A stretch of DNA of 64,000 nucleotides from a bacterium BMS3Abin02 (GTDB lineage Bacteria; Actinomycetota; Acidimicrobiia; Spongiisociales; UBA4744). How positions within the stretch are numbered: the first letter of the stretch is position 1; the number at the start of each line of letters is the position of its first letter. The position numbers and the translations under genes were made by a program. The stretch lies in assembly GCA_002897675.1 (NCBI GenBank), contig BDSU01000039.1, positions 1 to 64,000 of the forward strand. The letters are read 5' to 3'. Below are positions 45,531 to 54,361 of this stretch, piece by piece. The notes below the pieces were generated by a model. It was not told where the DNA came from. It saw nothing but the letters and a program-made list of their open reading frames with translations, and searched no databases.

Positions 45531-45631
45531 TCGTCGGTCGCCGGTGGTCAGTCGTCAGTGGTCGAAGCGTTCCCAACAAGATGACACTGCGTCAACCGCT
45601 GATGACCGAGAACTGAGGACTGAAAACCAGT
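45531..45631. repeat. Heptad-type intergenic repeat, copy C
   Basis: Six contiguous 7-mers of form GTCGTCA/GTSGYCR (45533-45574), core AAGCGTTCCCAACAAGATGA, then inverse-complement heptads TGATGAC, CGAGAAC, TGAGGAC. Best-preserved copy. In the 375-base gap between the SDR gene and the small zinc-finger gene; 45632-45752 shows nothing recognised, and 45753-45847 holds promoters. Confidence 0.65.
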
Positions 45632-45754
45632 GGCTGCACTTCACTGTGGGTGTTCTCACCAAATGCTTAGCAAGCCTTCACTCCTTGTTCATCTTCGTAG
45701 GGCACACTGATCACAGAGATCGGGTTGAGGAATCCCGAGAGCGCGAAAGAACGG

Positions 45755-45847
45755 GGAACAAAAACACCATTCCCAACGTATTAATAGGTGAAATACCCGG
45801 GAACCTCAGGTAACGTACCGGGAACAAAACTCGGACCGCCAACGTTG
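45755..45847 (+). promoter_or_regulatory. Two tandem ECF-sigma-like promoters
   Basis: GGAAC at 45755-45759 and CGT at 45777-45779, then GGAAC at 45821-45825 and CGTT at 45843-45846. In both the spacer is 17 bases and begins AAAA, and both end CCNAA before CGT. This matches the GGAAC-N18-GTT form of SigR/SigH- and SigE-type promoters. The second would start about 20 bases before the ATG at 45874. No such sigma gene is in the window. Confidence 0.5.
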
Positions 45848-45873
45848 ACAGAGGTTCGAGGACGGAGGCCACC

Positions 45874-46068
45874 ATGGCAGACACACTGAAAGGCGCAAGA
45901 CTGAAGGGCGGGATCCGGCCTTCCCGCAAGTACGGAGAGAACCGCGTGTGCGCACACAAGGGCTGCCATACACGCCTCTCCATGTACAACCGACGCGAGT
46001 ACTGTTTCACCCACGCTCCCGTCAGGTTCCCGAGAGTACGAGGACGGGTCGTCCCCGAAAGCACCTGA
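45874..46068 (+). CDS. Small zinc-finger-like protein
   Basis: 64 residues, basic, with a metal-site pattern C26-x4-C31-x12-C44-x2-H47 (CAHKGCHTRLSMYN...YCFTH). The GCxTxLSxYN...CxxH arrangement is a short zinc-binding motif seen in actinobacterial regulators; here it stands alone with Arg-rich tails. GGAGG upstream. It is the first gene after the tandem ECF-like promoters and is followed by a terminator, so it forms its own unit. Function unknown. Confidence 0.65.
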   Translation: MADTLKGARLKGGIRPSRKYGENRVCAHKGCHTRLSMYNRREYCFTHAPVRFPRVRGRVVPEST

Positions 46069-46115
46069 GTCCCTTCCCATTCCGGCGCCGTCCCCCTCCA
46101 CGCAGGCGCCGATTC

Positions 46116-46147
46116 GAGGCCCCGGAAGTCCCCTCCTCCGGGGCCTC
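46116..46147 (+). terminator. Rho-independent terminator after the zinc-finger gene
   Basis: 11-bp stem GAGGCCCCGGA / TCCGGGGCCTC with a 10-base loop, followed within a few bases by CTTTT. Separates the small gene from csoR. Confidence 0.7.
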
Positions 46148-46166
46148 ACCCTTTTCCAGGCCTTCC

Positions 46167-46189
46167 CATCCCACCCCGGGTGGGGGATG
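46167..46189. promoter_or_regulatory. CsoR-type operator
   Basis: A G/C-tract palindrome: CATCCCACCCC, one base, GGTGGGGGATG (9 of 11 positions pair). It lies just upstream of the TAGGGT -10 box (46191-46196), itself six bases before the csoR GTG. CsoR repressors bind such C-rich/G-rich inverted repeats. Confidence 0.65.
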
Positions 46190-46202
46190 TTAGGGTGCTG
46201 CC

Positions 46203-46508
46203 GTGAAAGAAGACCACAAGCGCAACGCACTCAACCGGCTCAAGACGATCAGAGGCCATCTCGACGGTGTCATAGCGATGGTCGAAGGAGACCGATACTG
46301 CCCGGACGTGATGAAACAGGTCTCCGCGCTCCAGGCCTCCCTGGAACGAGTAAACAGGATCGTCCTCCAGAATCATCTCGAGACCTGCGTCGCCGACGCC
46401 TTGCGGGAGAACCGTGCCGCAGAGATCATCGACGAGCTGATGGAGACGATGAAGTACACCGCGGCAGTCACCGGACCGGCGCCCACACTCGATCTGGAGA
46501 TCCAATGA
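46203..46508 (+). CDS. csoR: CsoR-family copper-sensing repressor
   Basis: 101-residue four-helix protein of the CsoR/RcnR family with the copper ligands Cys33, His58 and Cys62 in the expected C-H-C spacing, ending in a helix with many acidic residues. GTG start, leaderless geometry (TAGGGT six bases before). It heads csoR-copZ-copA, overlapping copZ by four bases. The two target genes it should control are broken. Confidence 0.88.
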   Translation: MKEDHKRNALNRLKTIRGHLDGVIAMVEGDRYCPDVMKQVSALQASLERVNRIVLQNHLETCVADALRENRAAEIIDELMETMKYTAAVTGPAPTLDLEIQ

Positions 46509-46719
46509 CCACCCTGACCTTGAAGGTTCCCAATATTTCCTGCGGCCACTGCAAGACGTCGATCGAGGGTGCGGTCGCCCCCCCCCTCCCCGGGGTCGAG
46601 TCCGTCGAAGTGCACATCGAACCGCGGACGGCGACATCACATGGGATGATTCGGCGCTGAACCTCGATACGATCACGGAAGCGATTGAGGACCAGGGCTA
46701 CACAGTCGATCATGCCTGA
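46505..46719 (+). pseudogene. copZ: CopZ-like copper chaperone, frameshifted
   Basis: Frame 1 from ATG 46505 gives MTTLTLKVPNISCGHCKTS with the HMA metal site CxxC, then after RTA at about 46630 drops out of register. The remaining C-terminus (DITWDDSALNLDTITEAIED, then QGYTVDHA) is intact in another frame and ends at TGA 46717-46719. One missing base near GGCGAC (46630-46634) explains this. The end overlaps the copA start. Confidence 0.8.
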
Positions 46720-48890
46720 CACTGCTGCGGAGGCCCCTGCTCCTGACCAGATCGTGTTCGACGTCGAAGGCATGACCTGCGCGTCCTGTGCTCTTCGCAT
46801 CGAGCGGATCCTGTCCAAGCAGGTCGGAATTGCGAGCACCGTCGTGAATTTCGCCGGTCAGGAAGCCAGGGTCATGACAAACACCGAGGTGGATGTTGCG
46901 TCGCTGGTGCAGTCGGTCGAAAGGATCGGCTACGAAATCACTGTGAAGACCCTCGAGACGGATCGCGTGGATGTGGTCGAGCGTTACAGCGATGAAGAGC
47001 GCTACCAGCGACGTAACTTCCTGGGGTCACTGGCGTTCACGATCCCTGTCCTGATCCTGGCGTGGTTCATACCGGAATCGCGTTCCAACGGGATCGCCCA
47101 GTGGGGTTTGGCCACGGTCTCGGAGTTCTATTTCGGCCGGCAGTTCCATGTTGCCGCCGCCAAGCGGCTTCGCGGCTTCACGGCGAGTATGGATACCCTC
47201 ATCTCCATCGGCACCCTCGCCGCCTGGGGTACTCGGTCTGGGCGTTCTTCGCCGACCGGGCACTGTTCTTCGACACCGCCGCCGTCATCGTCACGCTCAT
47301 TCTCCTCGGACGCTTCTTCGAGGCCCGGTCCAAAGGCCGTGCTTCCTCGGCAATCGGCAAACTCCTGGAGTTGGGCGCGAAGCAGGCCCGGATCCTGAGG
47401 GACGACAACGAGGTGCTGGTCCCGATCGAAGACGTCGCCGAAGGAGACCTGATGGTCGTCAAGCCGGGCGAGAAGATCCCGACCGACGGCATCGTCATCG
47501 ACGGCTGATCCTCCGTCGACGAGAGCATGCTCACGGGCGAGTCCGTTCCGGTAGACAAGGCACCGGGAGCAGATGTGTTCGGCGCTACGATCAATCAGCA
47601 GGGCAACCTGATGGTCCGAGCCACACGTGTCGGCGGCGAGACCGTCCTCTCGCAGATCGTCAGCCTCGTTGAGAATGCTCAGGCGTCAAAAGCTCCGGTG
47701 CAGAAGCTTGCCGACCAGATCTCGGGCGTTCTTGTTCCCATCGTCATCGGCGTCGCCGTTGTTACCGGCCTGGCCTGGTTCTTCACCACCGGAGATGTCT
47801 CCCGCGCGATCATCACCGGTGTGGCGGTCCTCGTCGTGGCGTGCCCGTGCGCCCTGGGTTTGGCCACTCCGACCGCCATCATGGTCGGCTCCGGAAAGGG
47901 TGCTCAGCTTGGAGTCGTCTTCAAGGGCGCCGAGGTGTTCGAGCGGTCGAAGAGAGTGGACATGGTGATGTTCGACAAGACCGGAACGCTGACGCGCACG
48001 GACTCATGGAGTTGACAGATGTCATCACGACCGAGGACGAGGAGACCTTCCTTCGACTCGCCGGATCGATCGAGGCTGCATCCGAACACCCCATCGCCCG
48101 AGCGGTCGCTCTTGGTGCAGAAGAGCGGGAGGTGACACTCGAACGGCCGACGGGTTTCGTCAACCACACCGGCCGGGGCGTCCAGGGAACCGTGGATGGC
48201 CACGATGTCGTCGTCGGGCGACACACCCTGCTCACCGACCTCGGGCTCACCGTCGACATAAGTCTCGTGGCGACAGCTGCGGACCTCGAGCAGGAGGGCA
48301 AGACCGTCTTCTCCGTCGGCTGGGATGGGTCGGCTCGCGGTGTCATCGCGGTCGCCGACACAGTAAGACCGACCGCTCGGGACACGATCCGCCATCTCAA
48401 ACAACTCGGAACGCGAGTCGCGATGATCACTGGCGACAACCAGACGACCGCCGACGCCATCGGCCCTTTGCTGGGGATCGATGATGTCGTAGCCGAGGTC
48501 ATGCCCGGAGACAAAGCCGCCCACGTCGAACGATTCCAATCGCAGGGACTGTCCGTCGCGTTCGTCGGCGACGGCATCAATGACGCTCCTGCGCTCACGC
48601 AGGCAGACCTCGGCATGGCGATAGGGACAGGGACCGACATCGCGATCGAGTCCGGCGACGTGATCCTCATGTCCGGCGATCCGGCTCTCGCCGGCACCGC
48701 GATGAAGCTGGCCAGGACAACGTTCCGTACGATCAAGCAGAATCTCTTCTGGGCGTTCGTCTACAACACCGCCATGATTCCCCTGGCGGCGGCCGGCATC
48801 GTCAACCCGATCCTTGCCGCCGGGGCGATGGCAACCTCGAGTGTGTCAGTGGTCACCAACTCGCTGCGGCTCCGGCGATTCCAGCCCTGA
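46712..48890 (+). pseudogene. copA: CopA-type copper P1B-ATPase, with two frameshifts and one stop
   Basis: The full reading would encode about 725 residues: HMA domain with GMTCASC, a membrane domain, TGES actuator, CPC metal site (VVACPCALGLATPTA), phosphorylation DKTGTLT, GDGINDAPAL and a C-terminal membrane pair. Three lesions interrupt it: a one-base loss near 47229 (AAWG into YSVWAFF), an in-frame TGA at 47506-47508 (IDG stop SSVDESMLTGE) and a one-base loss near 47999-48001 just after DKTGTLT. All surrounding genes are intact. Confidence 0.85.
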
Positions 48891-48990
48891 GCCTTCTCTT
48901 CTCTGCTCTCTGCCGACCGCATTGTTCGTGACCGGCAGAGAAGCGAGCCGATCTGTCCGCTACGGTGACAGAAGACGAGAAGGAGCACTC

Positions 48991-49404
48991 ATGACCTACC
49001 CGGAGGGATTCGAGCCACCGACCCGCCCGCCGACAACGCCGCCGCCGGAAACGATACGTGTCCAGGATGCAGCCAGGCCGCTCTTCGAAGCGAAAGGCTG
49101 GATGAAGCTTCTCGCCGTCGTGTCGATCGGCGGTGGGGCACTCTACGCCCTCACCATCGTGGGCATCATCTTTGCGTGGCTGCCAATATGGATTGGCGTC
49201 CTCCTTTGGCAATCCGCCGGAGCCGCCGAGGATGCACACGCGACGGGGAGTTCAGATCGCCTTCTCGCTTCGCAGGCGAAACTCAAGACGCTCTTCACCC
49301 TCTACGGAATCGTCACCCTCGTCGGGCTGATCCTCGCCATCATCGCGATCATCGTTCTGGGTGGCGCGATCATCACCGGAGTCCGACAAGGATTCTCGGT
49401 CTGA
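48991..49404 (+). CDS. DUF5362-like small membrane protein
   Basis: 137 residues. Pro/Thr-rich N-terminus, two or three hydrophobic segments (about 40-72 and 102-125), middle loop AAEDAHATGSSDRLLASQAKL. Matches the layout of DUF5362 family proteins. GAAGGAG upstream of ATG. No function known. Confidence 0.7.
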   Translation: MTYPEGFEPPTRPPTTPPPETIRVQDAARPLFEAKGWMKLLAVVSIGGGALYALTIVGIIFAWLPIWIGVLLWQSAGAAEDAHATGSSDRLLASQAKLKTLFTLYGIVTLVGLILAIIAIIVLGGAIITGVRQGFSV

Positions 49405-49501
49405 GGCATCCAACGGGGCGGCGCCGCCGGCAACGTCTGGGATTGAGCGTGCGACCGGGTGCGCGACAACTCGGCCGGGTATCTGGACTTCACCACGCGG
49501 T

Positions 49502-49524
49502 GAGGTCCGGCAAGGCCGGACCTC
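49502..49524 (-). terminator. Hairpin downstream of the bS22 gene
   Basis: 10-bp stem GAGGTCCGGC / GCCGGACCTC, 3-base loop, 37 bases after the bS22 stop. No clear T-run. The rest of the 156-base gap between the DUF5362 and bS22 genes holds nothing recognised. Confidence 0.5.
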
Positions 49525-49560
49525 CTCGGACGAGCCGATGGTGCGAAGGCTGTCGCGCCG

Positions 49561-49650
49561 CTACTTCTTCTTGTGCCGATTGGCTTTGCGGCGCTTGCGA
49601 TACTTGTGTTTCGACATCTTCTTGCGTCGCTTCTTGATCAGCGAACCCAT
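49561..49650 (-). CDS. bS22-type micro-ribosomal protein (AURKAIP1/COX24 domain)
   Basis: 29 residues: MGSLIKKRRKKMSKHKYRK followed by a Lys/Arg tail (RRKANRHKKK). It matches the conserved MGSxIKKRRKRMxKxKxRK core of actinobacterial bS22, a tiny 30S-subunit protein, and its mitochondrial relative AURKAIP1/COX24. AGAGG five bases before the ATG. Easily missed because of its size. Confidence 0.9.
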   Translation of the reverse strand: MGSLIKKRRKKMSKHKYRKRRKANRHKKK

Positions 49651-49716
49651 GCAAACCTCTGAGCGTTGAGACCAATAGCATGCACGCTTCGACGTTCGAG
49701 CGCAAGCCGGAGCTTG

Positions 49717-50571
49717 TCAGCCCGTCCCTTTCACCCCGTCAACCGCCACTTCCGGTGTCAAGACGACACCGTCGTTTCCGAGTTCGGCACGCATCGCGTC
49801 GACTACGGCTGTGCGCCTGTCGGCAGCAGTGAGTGCGAGCACAGAAGGGCCGGCACCGCTCCAGCACGCGTGGAGCGCTCCGGCGCGTCGCGCCGCATCG
49901 ATCAGTCGCTTCGCCCGGGGGTTGAGGCGAGCGCGCGGCGATTCGTGGAACTCGTCCCCGGCAGCCGCGGACAGCGCCTCGGCGTCACCTGTTCGCAAGC
50001 CTTCGACGAGCGCAACGATTCTCTGCAGGCTTCTCACTCCCAGATTGCGATCGATCGAGTCCGGCAACGCCTTCCTCGCCTCGCGCGTCGACAAGGTCTC
50101 CCGAGGGACTCCAATCACCAACTCGATGCTCTCGTGCAGGGCGAGTCGAAGAACCGTGCCCTCTGTCGTCACCGAGACGAGACCTCCGTAGACCGAGGCC
50201 GCGGCATTGTCGGGGTGCCCGTCGATCTCCGTCGCGACTCCAAACACCTCCGACGGCAACGGCGTGTGCCCGACCGCGCGCCATGCCGCTGCAGCTCCCG
50301 CTGCGGCCACGGCTGCGGAGGAACCCAGCCCCCGACCGATCGGAATCTCGTTTTGGACGGTCAACACGAGCGGCGATCGATCCCCGACTGCAAGCCGGGC
50401 CGCGGCGAGGACGGCGTCACCATGCTCCGGCCGATGAGCACCGACTTGCCTGATCTTCCACACATCGGTCCGCATCGCATCGACTCGACAGCGAAGTTCC
50501 AGCGCCAGCGCGAGAGTGTCGAATCCGGGACCCAGATTCCCCGATGACCCCGGAGCCGTGGCCCTAGACAT
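49717..50571 (-). CDS. thrB: Homoserine kinase
   Basis: 284-residue GHMP kinase: N-terminal SSGNLGPGFDTLALALE, ATP-binding PIGRGLGSSAAVAA, and EIDGHPDNAAASVYGG which fits homoserine kinase rather than mevalonate kinases. Phosphorylates homoserine for threonine synthesis. No thrA or thrC is nearby. Start MSRATAP at 50571 overlaps the end of the CDF gene by eight bases, so the two are co-transcribed. Confidence 0.9.
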   Translation of the reverse strand: MSRATAPGSSGNLGPGFDTLALALELRCRVDAMRTDVWKIRQVGAHRPEHGDAVLAAARLAVGDRSPLVLTVQNEIPIGRGLGSSAAVAAAGAAAAWRAVGHTPLPSEVFGVATEIDGHPDNAAASVYGGLVSVTTEGTVLRLALHESIELVIGVPRETLSTREARKALPDSIDRNLGVRSLQRIVALVEGLRTGDAEALSAAAGDEFHESPRARLNPRAKRLIDAARRAGALHACWSGAGPSVLALTAADRRTAVVDAMRAELGNDGVVLTPEVAVDGVKGTG

Positions 50572-51469
50572 GGATCGGCTCCACGAAAATGTCGCCTGCC
50601 TCGGGAAGGACACCCCGAATGGCCGTTTCGATCCGTCTCATTACAGCCTCCACCTGCTCTCCGGTGAGGTCGTCGCGCATGTCGACCTCGATATTCACGA
50701 GCACCTCATCTGGCCCCATGTGCATCGTGAGTAGCTTGCCGATTCCGTCGACTTCTTCGACCGACAACACCACTGCCCTGACGGCCGAGCGATCCGAGCG
50801 GTCTGCGGCCTCGCCGACCAGCAACTCCTTCGTCTCCGATGCGAGCAGCACGGCCACGATGCCGAGGAGAACACCGATGACGATCGATGCGAGCCCATCC
50901 CACATCGTCGAACCCGTGATCCGTGTCAGTGCCAGACCGGCACCGGCAACGGTCAGCCCTACGATGGCGGCGCTGTCCTCCAGCAAGACGACCAACACGG
51001 CACTGTCCTTGGTTCCACGCAACGAACGCCACACGCCTCGGCTCCCCCGCTCGTTGTTGAAATGTCTCAGTGCCACTCGAAACGACAGCGATTCGATCAC
51101 GATGGCAACACCAAGCACGACGAAGTTCGAGATGAAGTCGGTCACCTCGTAGGGACGTTGCAGCGCCTGTACACCGCGCTGAATCGCGAGGACGCCTCCG
51201 CCGACGAACAACATGACCGCCACCATGAAGCTCCAGAAGTACACCTCTTTGCCACGCCCGAACGGATGTTCCACGGAGCGGCCGCGATGCGAGACCGCCA
51301 GACCCCGCAGCAGGAACAACTGATTGCCGGTATCCGCCACCGAATGGAACGCCTCTGCGAGCATGCCTGCACTCCCGGTGAAGAGTGCGGCCACGAACTT
51401 CGCGACGGCGATGGTGCTGTTGCCCAACAGCGCGGCGATGACCGCGGACCGGGAACCTTCGCTCGACAT
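50564..51469 (-). CDS. Cation diffusion facilitator (CDF) transporter
   Basis: 301 residues. About six membrane segments; the HxxxD metal site is in AEAFHSVADTGNQ and a second site further on at EDSAAIVGL; a soluble C-terminal MTMHMGPDEVLVNIEVD domain. CDF proteins export Zn, Fe, Co or Mn by proton antiport. Start at 51469: TACAAT lies seven bases upstream, the leaderless spacing; the ATG at 51478 falls inside that box. Confidence 0.88.
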   Translation of the reverse strand: MSSEGSRSAVIAALLGNSTIAVAKFVAALFTGSAGMLAEAFHSVADTGNQLFLLRGLAVSHRGRSVEHPFGRGKEVYFWSFMVAVMLFVGGGVLAIQRGVQALQRPYEVTDFISNFVVLGVAIVIESLSFRVALRHFNNERGSRGVWRSLRGTKDSAVLVVLLEDSAAIVGLTVAGAGLALTRITGSTMWDGLASIVIGVLLGIVAVLLASETKELLVGEAADRSDRSAVRAVVLSVEEVDGIGKLLTMHMGPDEVLVNIEVDMRDDLTGEQVEAVMRRIETAIRGVLPEAGDIFVEPIHV

Positions 51470-51558
51470 GGGCCGCATTGTACGAGCGCCGAGCGAAGTG
51501 CGTGGATGTCCGATCGACTTCGTATCGTCGGCACCAGGCTCCTAACGTAGCGCCCATC

Positions 51559-51768
51559 ATGTCAGGACTGGTCAGCCTCAACGAGACGATCGCGCTACTG
51601 GTGCTCGCGGTCGGGCTTGCCATGGTCTTCGGAAACGGGCTTGCCCTCGTGAAGGGCAGTCGAGGCGAAGGACCTGACGGTCAGACCCTGTACGCAGGCC
51701 GAGCCTGGTTTCTCCTCGTCGCCGGAGTGGTCATCACCATCTGGGCCGTGGCCAGTCTCATCGGGTAA
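51559..51768 (+). CDS. Small membrane protein
   Basis: 69 residues with two hydrophobic helices (about 10-33 and 48-68) joined by a basic/Gly loop KGSRGEGPDGQ. No family recognised. TAACGT ten bases before the ATG could be its -10. Upstream of tRNA-Gly. Confidence 0.6.
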   Translation: MSGLVSLNETIALLVLAVGLAMVFGNGLALVKGSRGEGPDGQTLYAGRAWFLLVAGVVITIWAVASLIG

Positions 51769-51781
51769 GCTCGCGACCTTC

Positions 51782-51852
51782 GCGGGTGTAGTTCAGTGGT
51801 AGAACACGAGCTTCCCAAGCTTGCAACGGGGGTTCGATTCCCCTCACCCGCT
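51782..51852 (+). tRNA. tRNA-Gly (anticodon CCC)
   Basis: 71 bases. Acceptor GCGGGTG pairs with CACCCGC, D-arm GTTCAGTGGTAGAAC, anticodon loop TTCCCAA (CCC), T-arm GGGGGTTCGATTCCCC. No encoded CCA. Reads GGG codons. Confidence 0.97.
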
Positions 51853-51921
51853 CTCCACACACGCCGGCGTGCCCACACGTCGGATTCTCACCAACGCGAC
51901 GAGGAGACATAAGCTGGTTCC

Positions 51922-52401
51922 GTGCATCACGCCAGATTCGCACTTGTGCTCACGCTGCTGCTCGCGGCGTCGTGTTCGGGGAGTCCGGCCACCGACACCT
52001 GCGCCTCACCTTCCACAAGCGAACTCGCCGCGAGTTCCACGATCGAAATGAGCCTCCGACCGAACCCGGTCGTGGCAGGAACGAGAGCAACGCTTTCCAT
52101 GGATCCCGATGGTGATTTCGCCGGGGAATTCGTCGGGATCGGCGCCGAATTCCAGTGCTGGGACGGAGTCGAATGGAAACCGCTCTTCCTCCTGACGCGG
52201 GACAAGCCTGAACTGTCGCCGAGTACCGTTCCGGTAGTACCAGGTCAAACCACGGCTCTCCCAGCGATCGGCATTCCCTTGCCCGACTCCTCGGATGTTC
52301 TCATTCCCGATGTGCCCCCCGGCATCTACCGGATCGAGGACCACATCGAGGACTCAACGATCACCGGCTTCGCCATCGTGCAGGTCACCGCCAGGAACTG
52401 A
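51922..52401 (+). CDS. Putative lipoprotein
   Basis: 159 residues from GTG 51922. Lipobox AASC at about 15-18, then an Ig-like beta domain of about 130 residues (SLRPNPVVAGTRATLSMDPD). No specific function recognised. Leaderless: TAAGCT six bases before the start. Confidence 0.7.
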   Translation: MHHARFALVLTLLLAASCSGSPATDTCASPSTSELAASSTIEMSLRPNPVVAGTRATLSMDPDGDFAGEFVGIGAEFQCWDGVEWKPLFLLTRDKPELSPSTVPVVPGQTTALPAIGIPLPDSSDVLIPDVPPGIYRIEDHIEDSTITGFAIVQVTARN

Positions 52402-52591
52402 GGCTTCCGGTGTGTTTCGTGGCACCGACTCGGCGCCCCTCGACACACGCCAACCCGCGACTCGGACAACCCCTTCACCAAGGAGTCCTGCCAGCAGACG
52501 CCCTGCCGGCGGCGATGCTCCAGAAACACACGGTCGTCCGTTTCAGAAGCGCCGAGGCGATCCTCACTCCTACTACCCTGCCGTTCGTCTC

Positions 52592-54313
52592 ATGCAACGA
52601 GCCCTTCTCGCCCTCTTCCTGTTCGCAGCGGCCTGCACCTCCGGCACCGCGCCGGGACCGGCAACCACGGCACTCCCGCCGATAACGACGACGAGCAGTA
52701 CGTTGCCCACCGGACCCGGACTCTGCGGCACTCCACTTCTCACCGATGAAAGGATCCCCGACGTCCAGGCCGCAGACGAACTGATTTCACGGTTCATCAC
52801 CGATCGTTCCCACGGCCTCGGCGCGGAGGGCTGCCTCACCGACGCCGCCGCGCAGGCCTTCGCGAACTCGTCGTTTCCGCTGTGTCTCTACAAGTGCTCC
52901 GATATTGCACAGCTCGAACTCCCCAAGACTCTGAACATCGCCCCTGCCGGCGAGACCAGCCTCGGGCCGCTTCGTTCGCTACTCATCGACTACCAGATCG
53001 AAGACAGAATCCATCGACGGATCCGGGAGACCTACGACATCCAGACGGTTCGGGGCCCGGGAGACAGGCGGCAGGTCATGATCGCCGACGTGACGATCGA
53101 GCCCGAGTCGATGGTCACAGAGATCGACGCCCGCCGGATCCTCGATGACCTCCTCGCGGCCCTCGCGGATGGCGCGTGGGATGTGGCGGGCACCCTTCTC
53201 GTCGACCAAGGAACCACCGCCGCCATCGAGGCCCGATTTCCCGATCTCTGGACCACACCGTGGAACGAACTCCTCGAACCGTTCTGTGAGACGGCCCTAT
53301 GTGGCGCCTCCTACGAGATCCTTGGCAGTGAGATCCTCAACGCCCAGAGCCGAACCTTCGACGTCCAGTTCGACGCGACCGAAGGACCCGTCGTAGTCGA
53401 GATCCCGGTCGTAGCATTCGAAAACAGCCTGACGGCAGGAGACCTACCGCCCGAAGGCATCCCCGAACGCCCCCTGATATCCGTGCAAGACCAACTCTTC
53501 CCTGATGGACTCCCGAGCCGTTTCGCGCTCGTCAGGTCCAGAGCGCTGCAGTTCGGCGAGCCGGATTCCGGATGGTACGCGTGGCCGAGCGCCTTGAACG
53601 CTCCGGACATGCAGACAGTCGCCGGATGGGTTCTCTTCACCGGTTTCGGTGGCGTTCGCCTCGCCACGTACGAATCGGGCACCGTCGAGGTGCAGAAGAT
53701 CATTGCCGCAGACCCATGGCGCCTTGCGGGCGTCGCCATGATCGACGATGCCCCCACCGCCCTGCTGACCGACGGACGGCGGCTCGTCGCCTACGCCCTC
53801 GGCACCGACGAGGTACGGACCCTGGTGGATCTCGACGGAAGCGAATCGTCGATCGCTTGCGCCACGATCGGCGGTGACCAGGTCCTCGTCACCTCGACAG
53901 TCGGCGACTCGACGTCCTATGACCTCTACGGTCTCGCCGACCTCGTCCAGCTGGCGCACCTGGAACCGAAGAAGGCGTCGGGGTGCGCAATCCTCTCACC
54001 TGATGGCTCGACGTTCGCCTACACGGCAGACGTCTCACTGAACAACCCCCAGACCATCGTGCTGACGTCCTCTCTCGACGGGACCGAGATCGATCGCTGG
54101 TCGGTGCTGGCCGATGCGGTGATCGCCTCGCAGGCATTCACGACATCTCTCGCATTCGATGGGCGCTACGCCGCTGCCGCCCTCTCTGTTCCGCCCCGGT
54201 ACGCACCCTACGCCGAAAGCGAAGACCTTGGTCGACGGTTCATCGTCGACACGCAGACCGGCGATCAGTGGATGGTCACTACCGGAGTCCACGTGCTCTT
54301 CCCGCCGGGGTAG
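52592..54313 (+). CDS. Lipoprotein with propeller-like C-terminal half
   Basis: 573 residues. Lipobox AAAC (Cys15), short Thr-rich linker, an N-terminal domain with paired Cys (FPLCLYKCS and CETALCGASYE), then from about residue 330 a beta-repeat region including LSPDGSTFAYTAD, similar in style to the propeller protein at 38131. Function unknown. TACCCT 12 bases before the ATG. The frame is open upstream but the 190-base gap before it is otherwise featureless. Confidence 0.7.
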   Translation: MQRALLALFLFAAACTSGTAPGPATTALPPITTTSSTLPTGPGLCGTPLLTDERIPDVQAADELISRFITDRSHGLGAEGCLTDAAAQAFANSSFPLCLYKCSDIAQLELPKTLNIAPAGETSLGPLRSLLIDYQIEDRIHRRIRETYDIQTVRGPGDRRQVMIADVTIEPESMVTEIDARRILDDLLAALADGAWDVAGTLLVDQGTTAAIEARFPDLWTTPWNELLEPFCETALCGASYEILGSEILNAQSRTFDVQFDATEGPVVVEIPVVAFENSLTAGDLPPEGIPERPLISVQDQLFPDGLPSRFALVRSRALQFGEPDSGWYAWPSALNAPDMQTVAGWVLFTGFGGVRLATYESGTVEVQKIIAADPWRLAGVAMIDDAPTALLTDGRRLVAYALGTDEVRTLVDLDGSESSIACATIGGDQVLVTSTVGDSTSYDLYGLADLVQLAHLEPKKASGCAILSPDGSTFAYTADVSLNNPQTIVLTSSLDGTEIDRWSVLADAVIASQAFTTSLAFDGRYAAAALSVPPRYAPYAESEDLGRRFIVDTQTGDQWMVTTGVHVLFPPG

Positions 54314-54361
54314 GAAAGCCGGTGCGCCATCGGCGGTGGGGACAGCGGGAGCCCCCCGTCT

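Noticed and set aside
47506-47508. TGA in copA as programmed recoding
   Set aside because: Two separate frameshifts in the same gene and one in copZ make ordinary decay or sequence error the simpler account.
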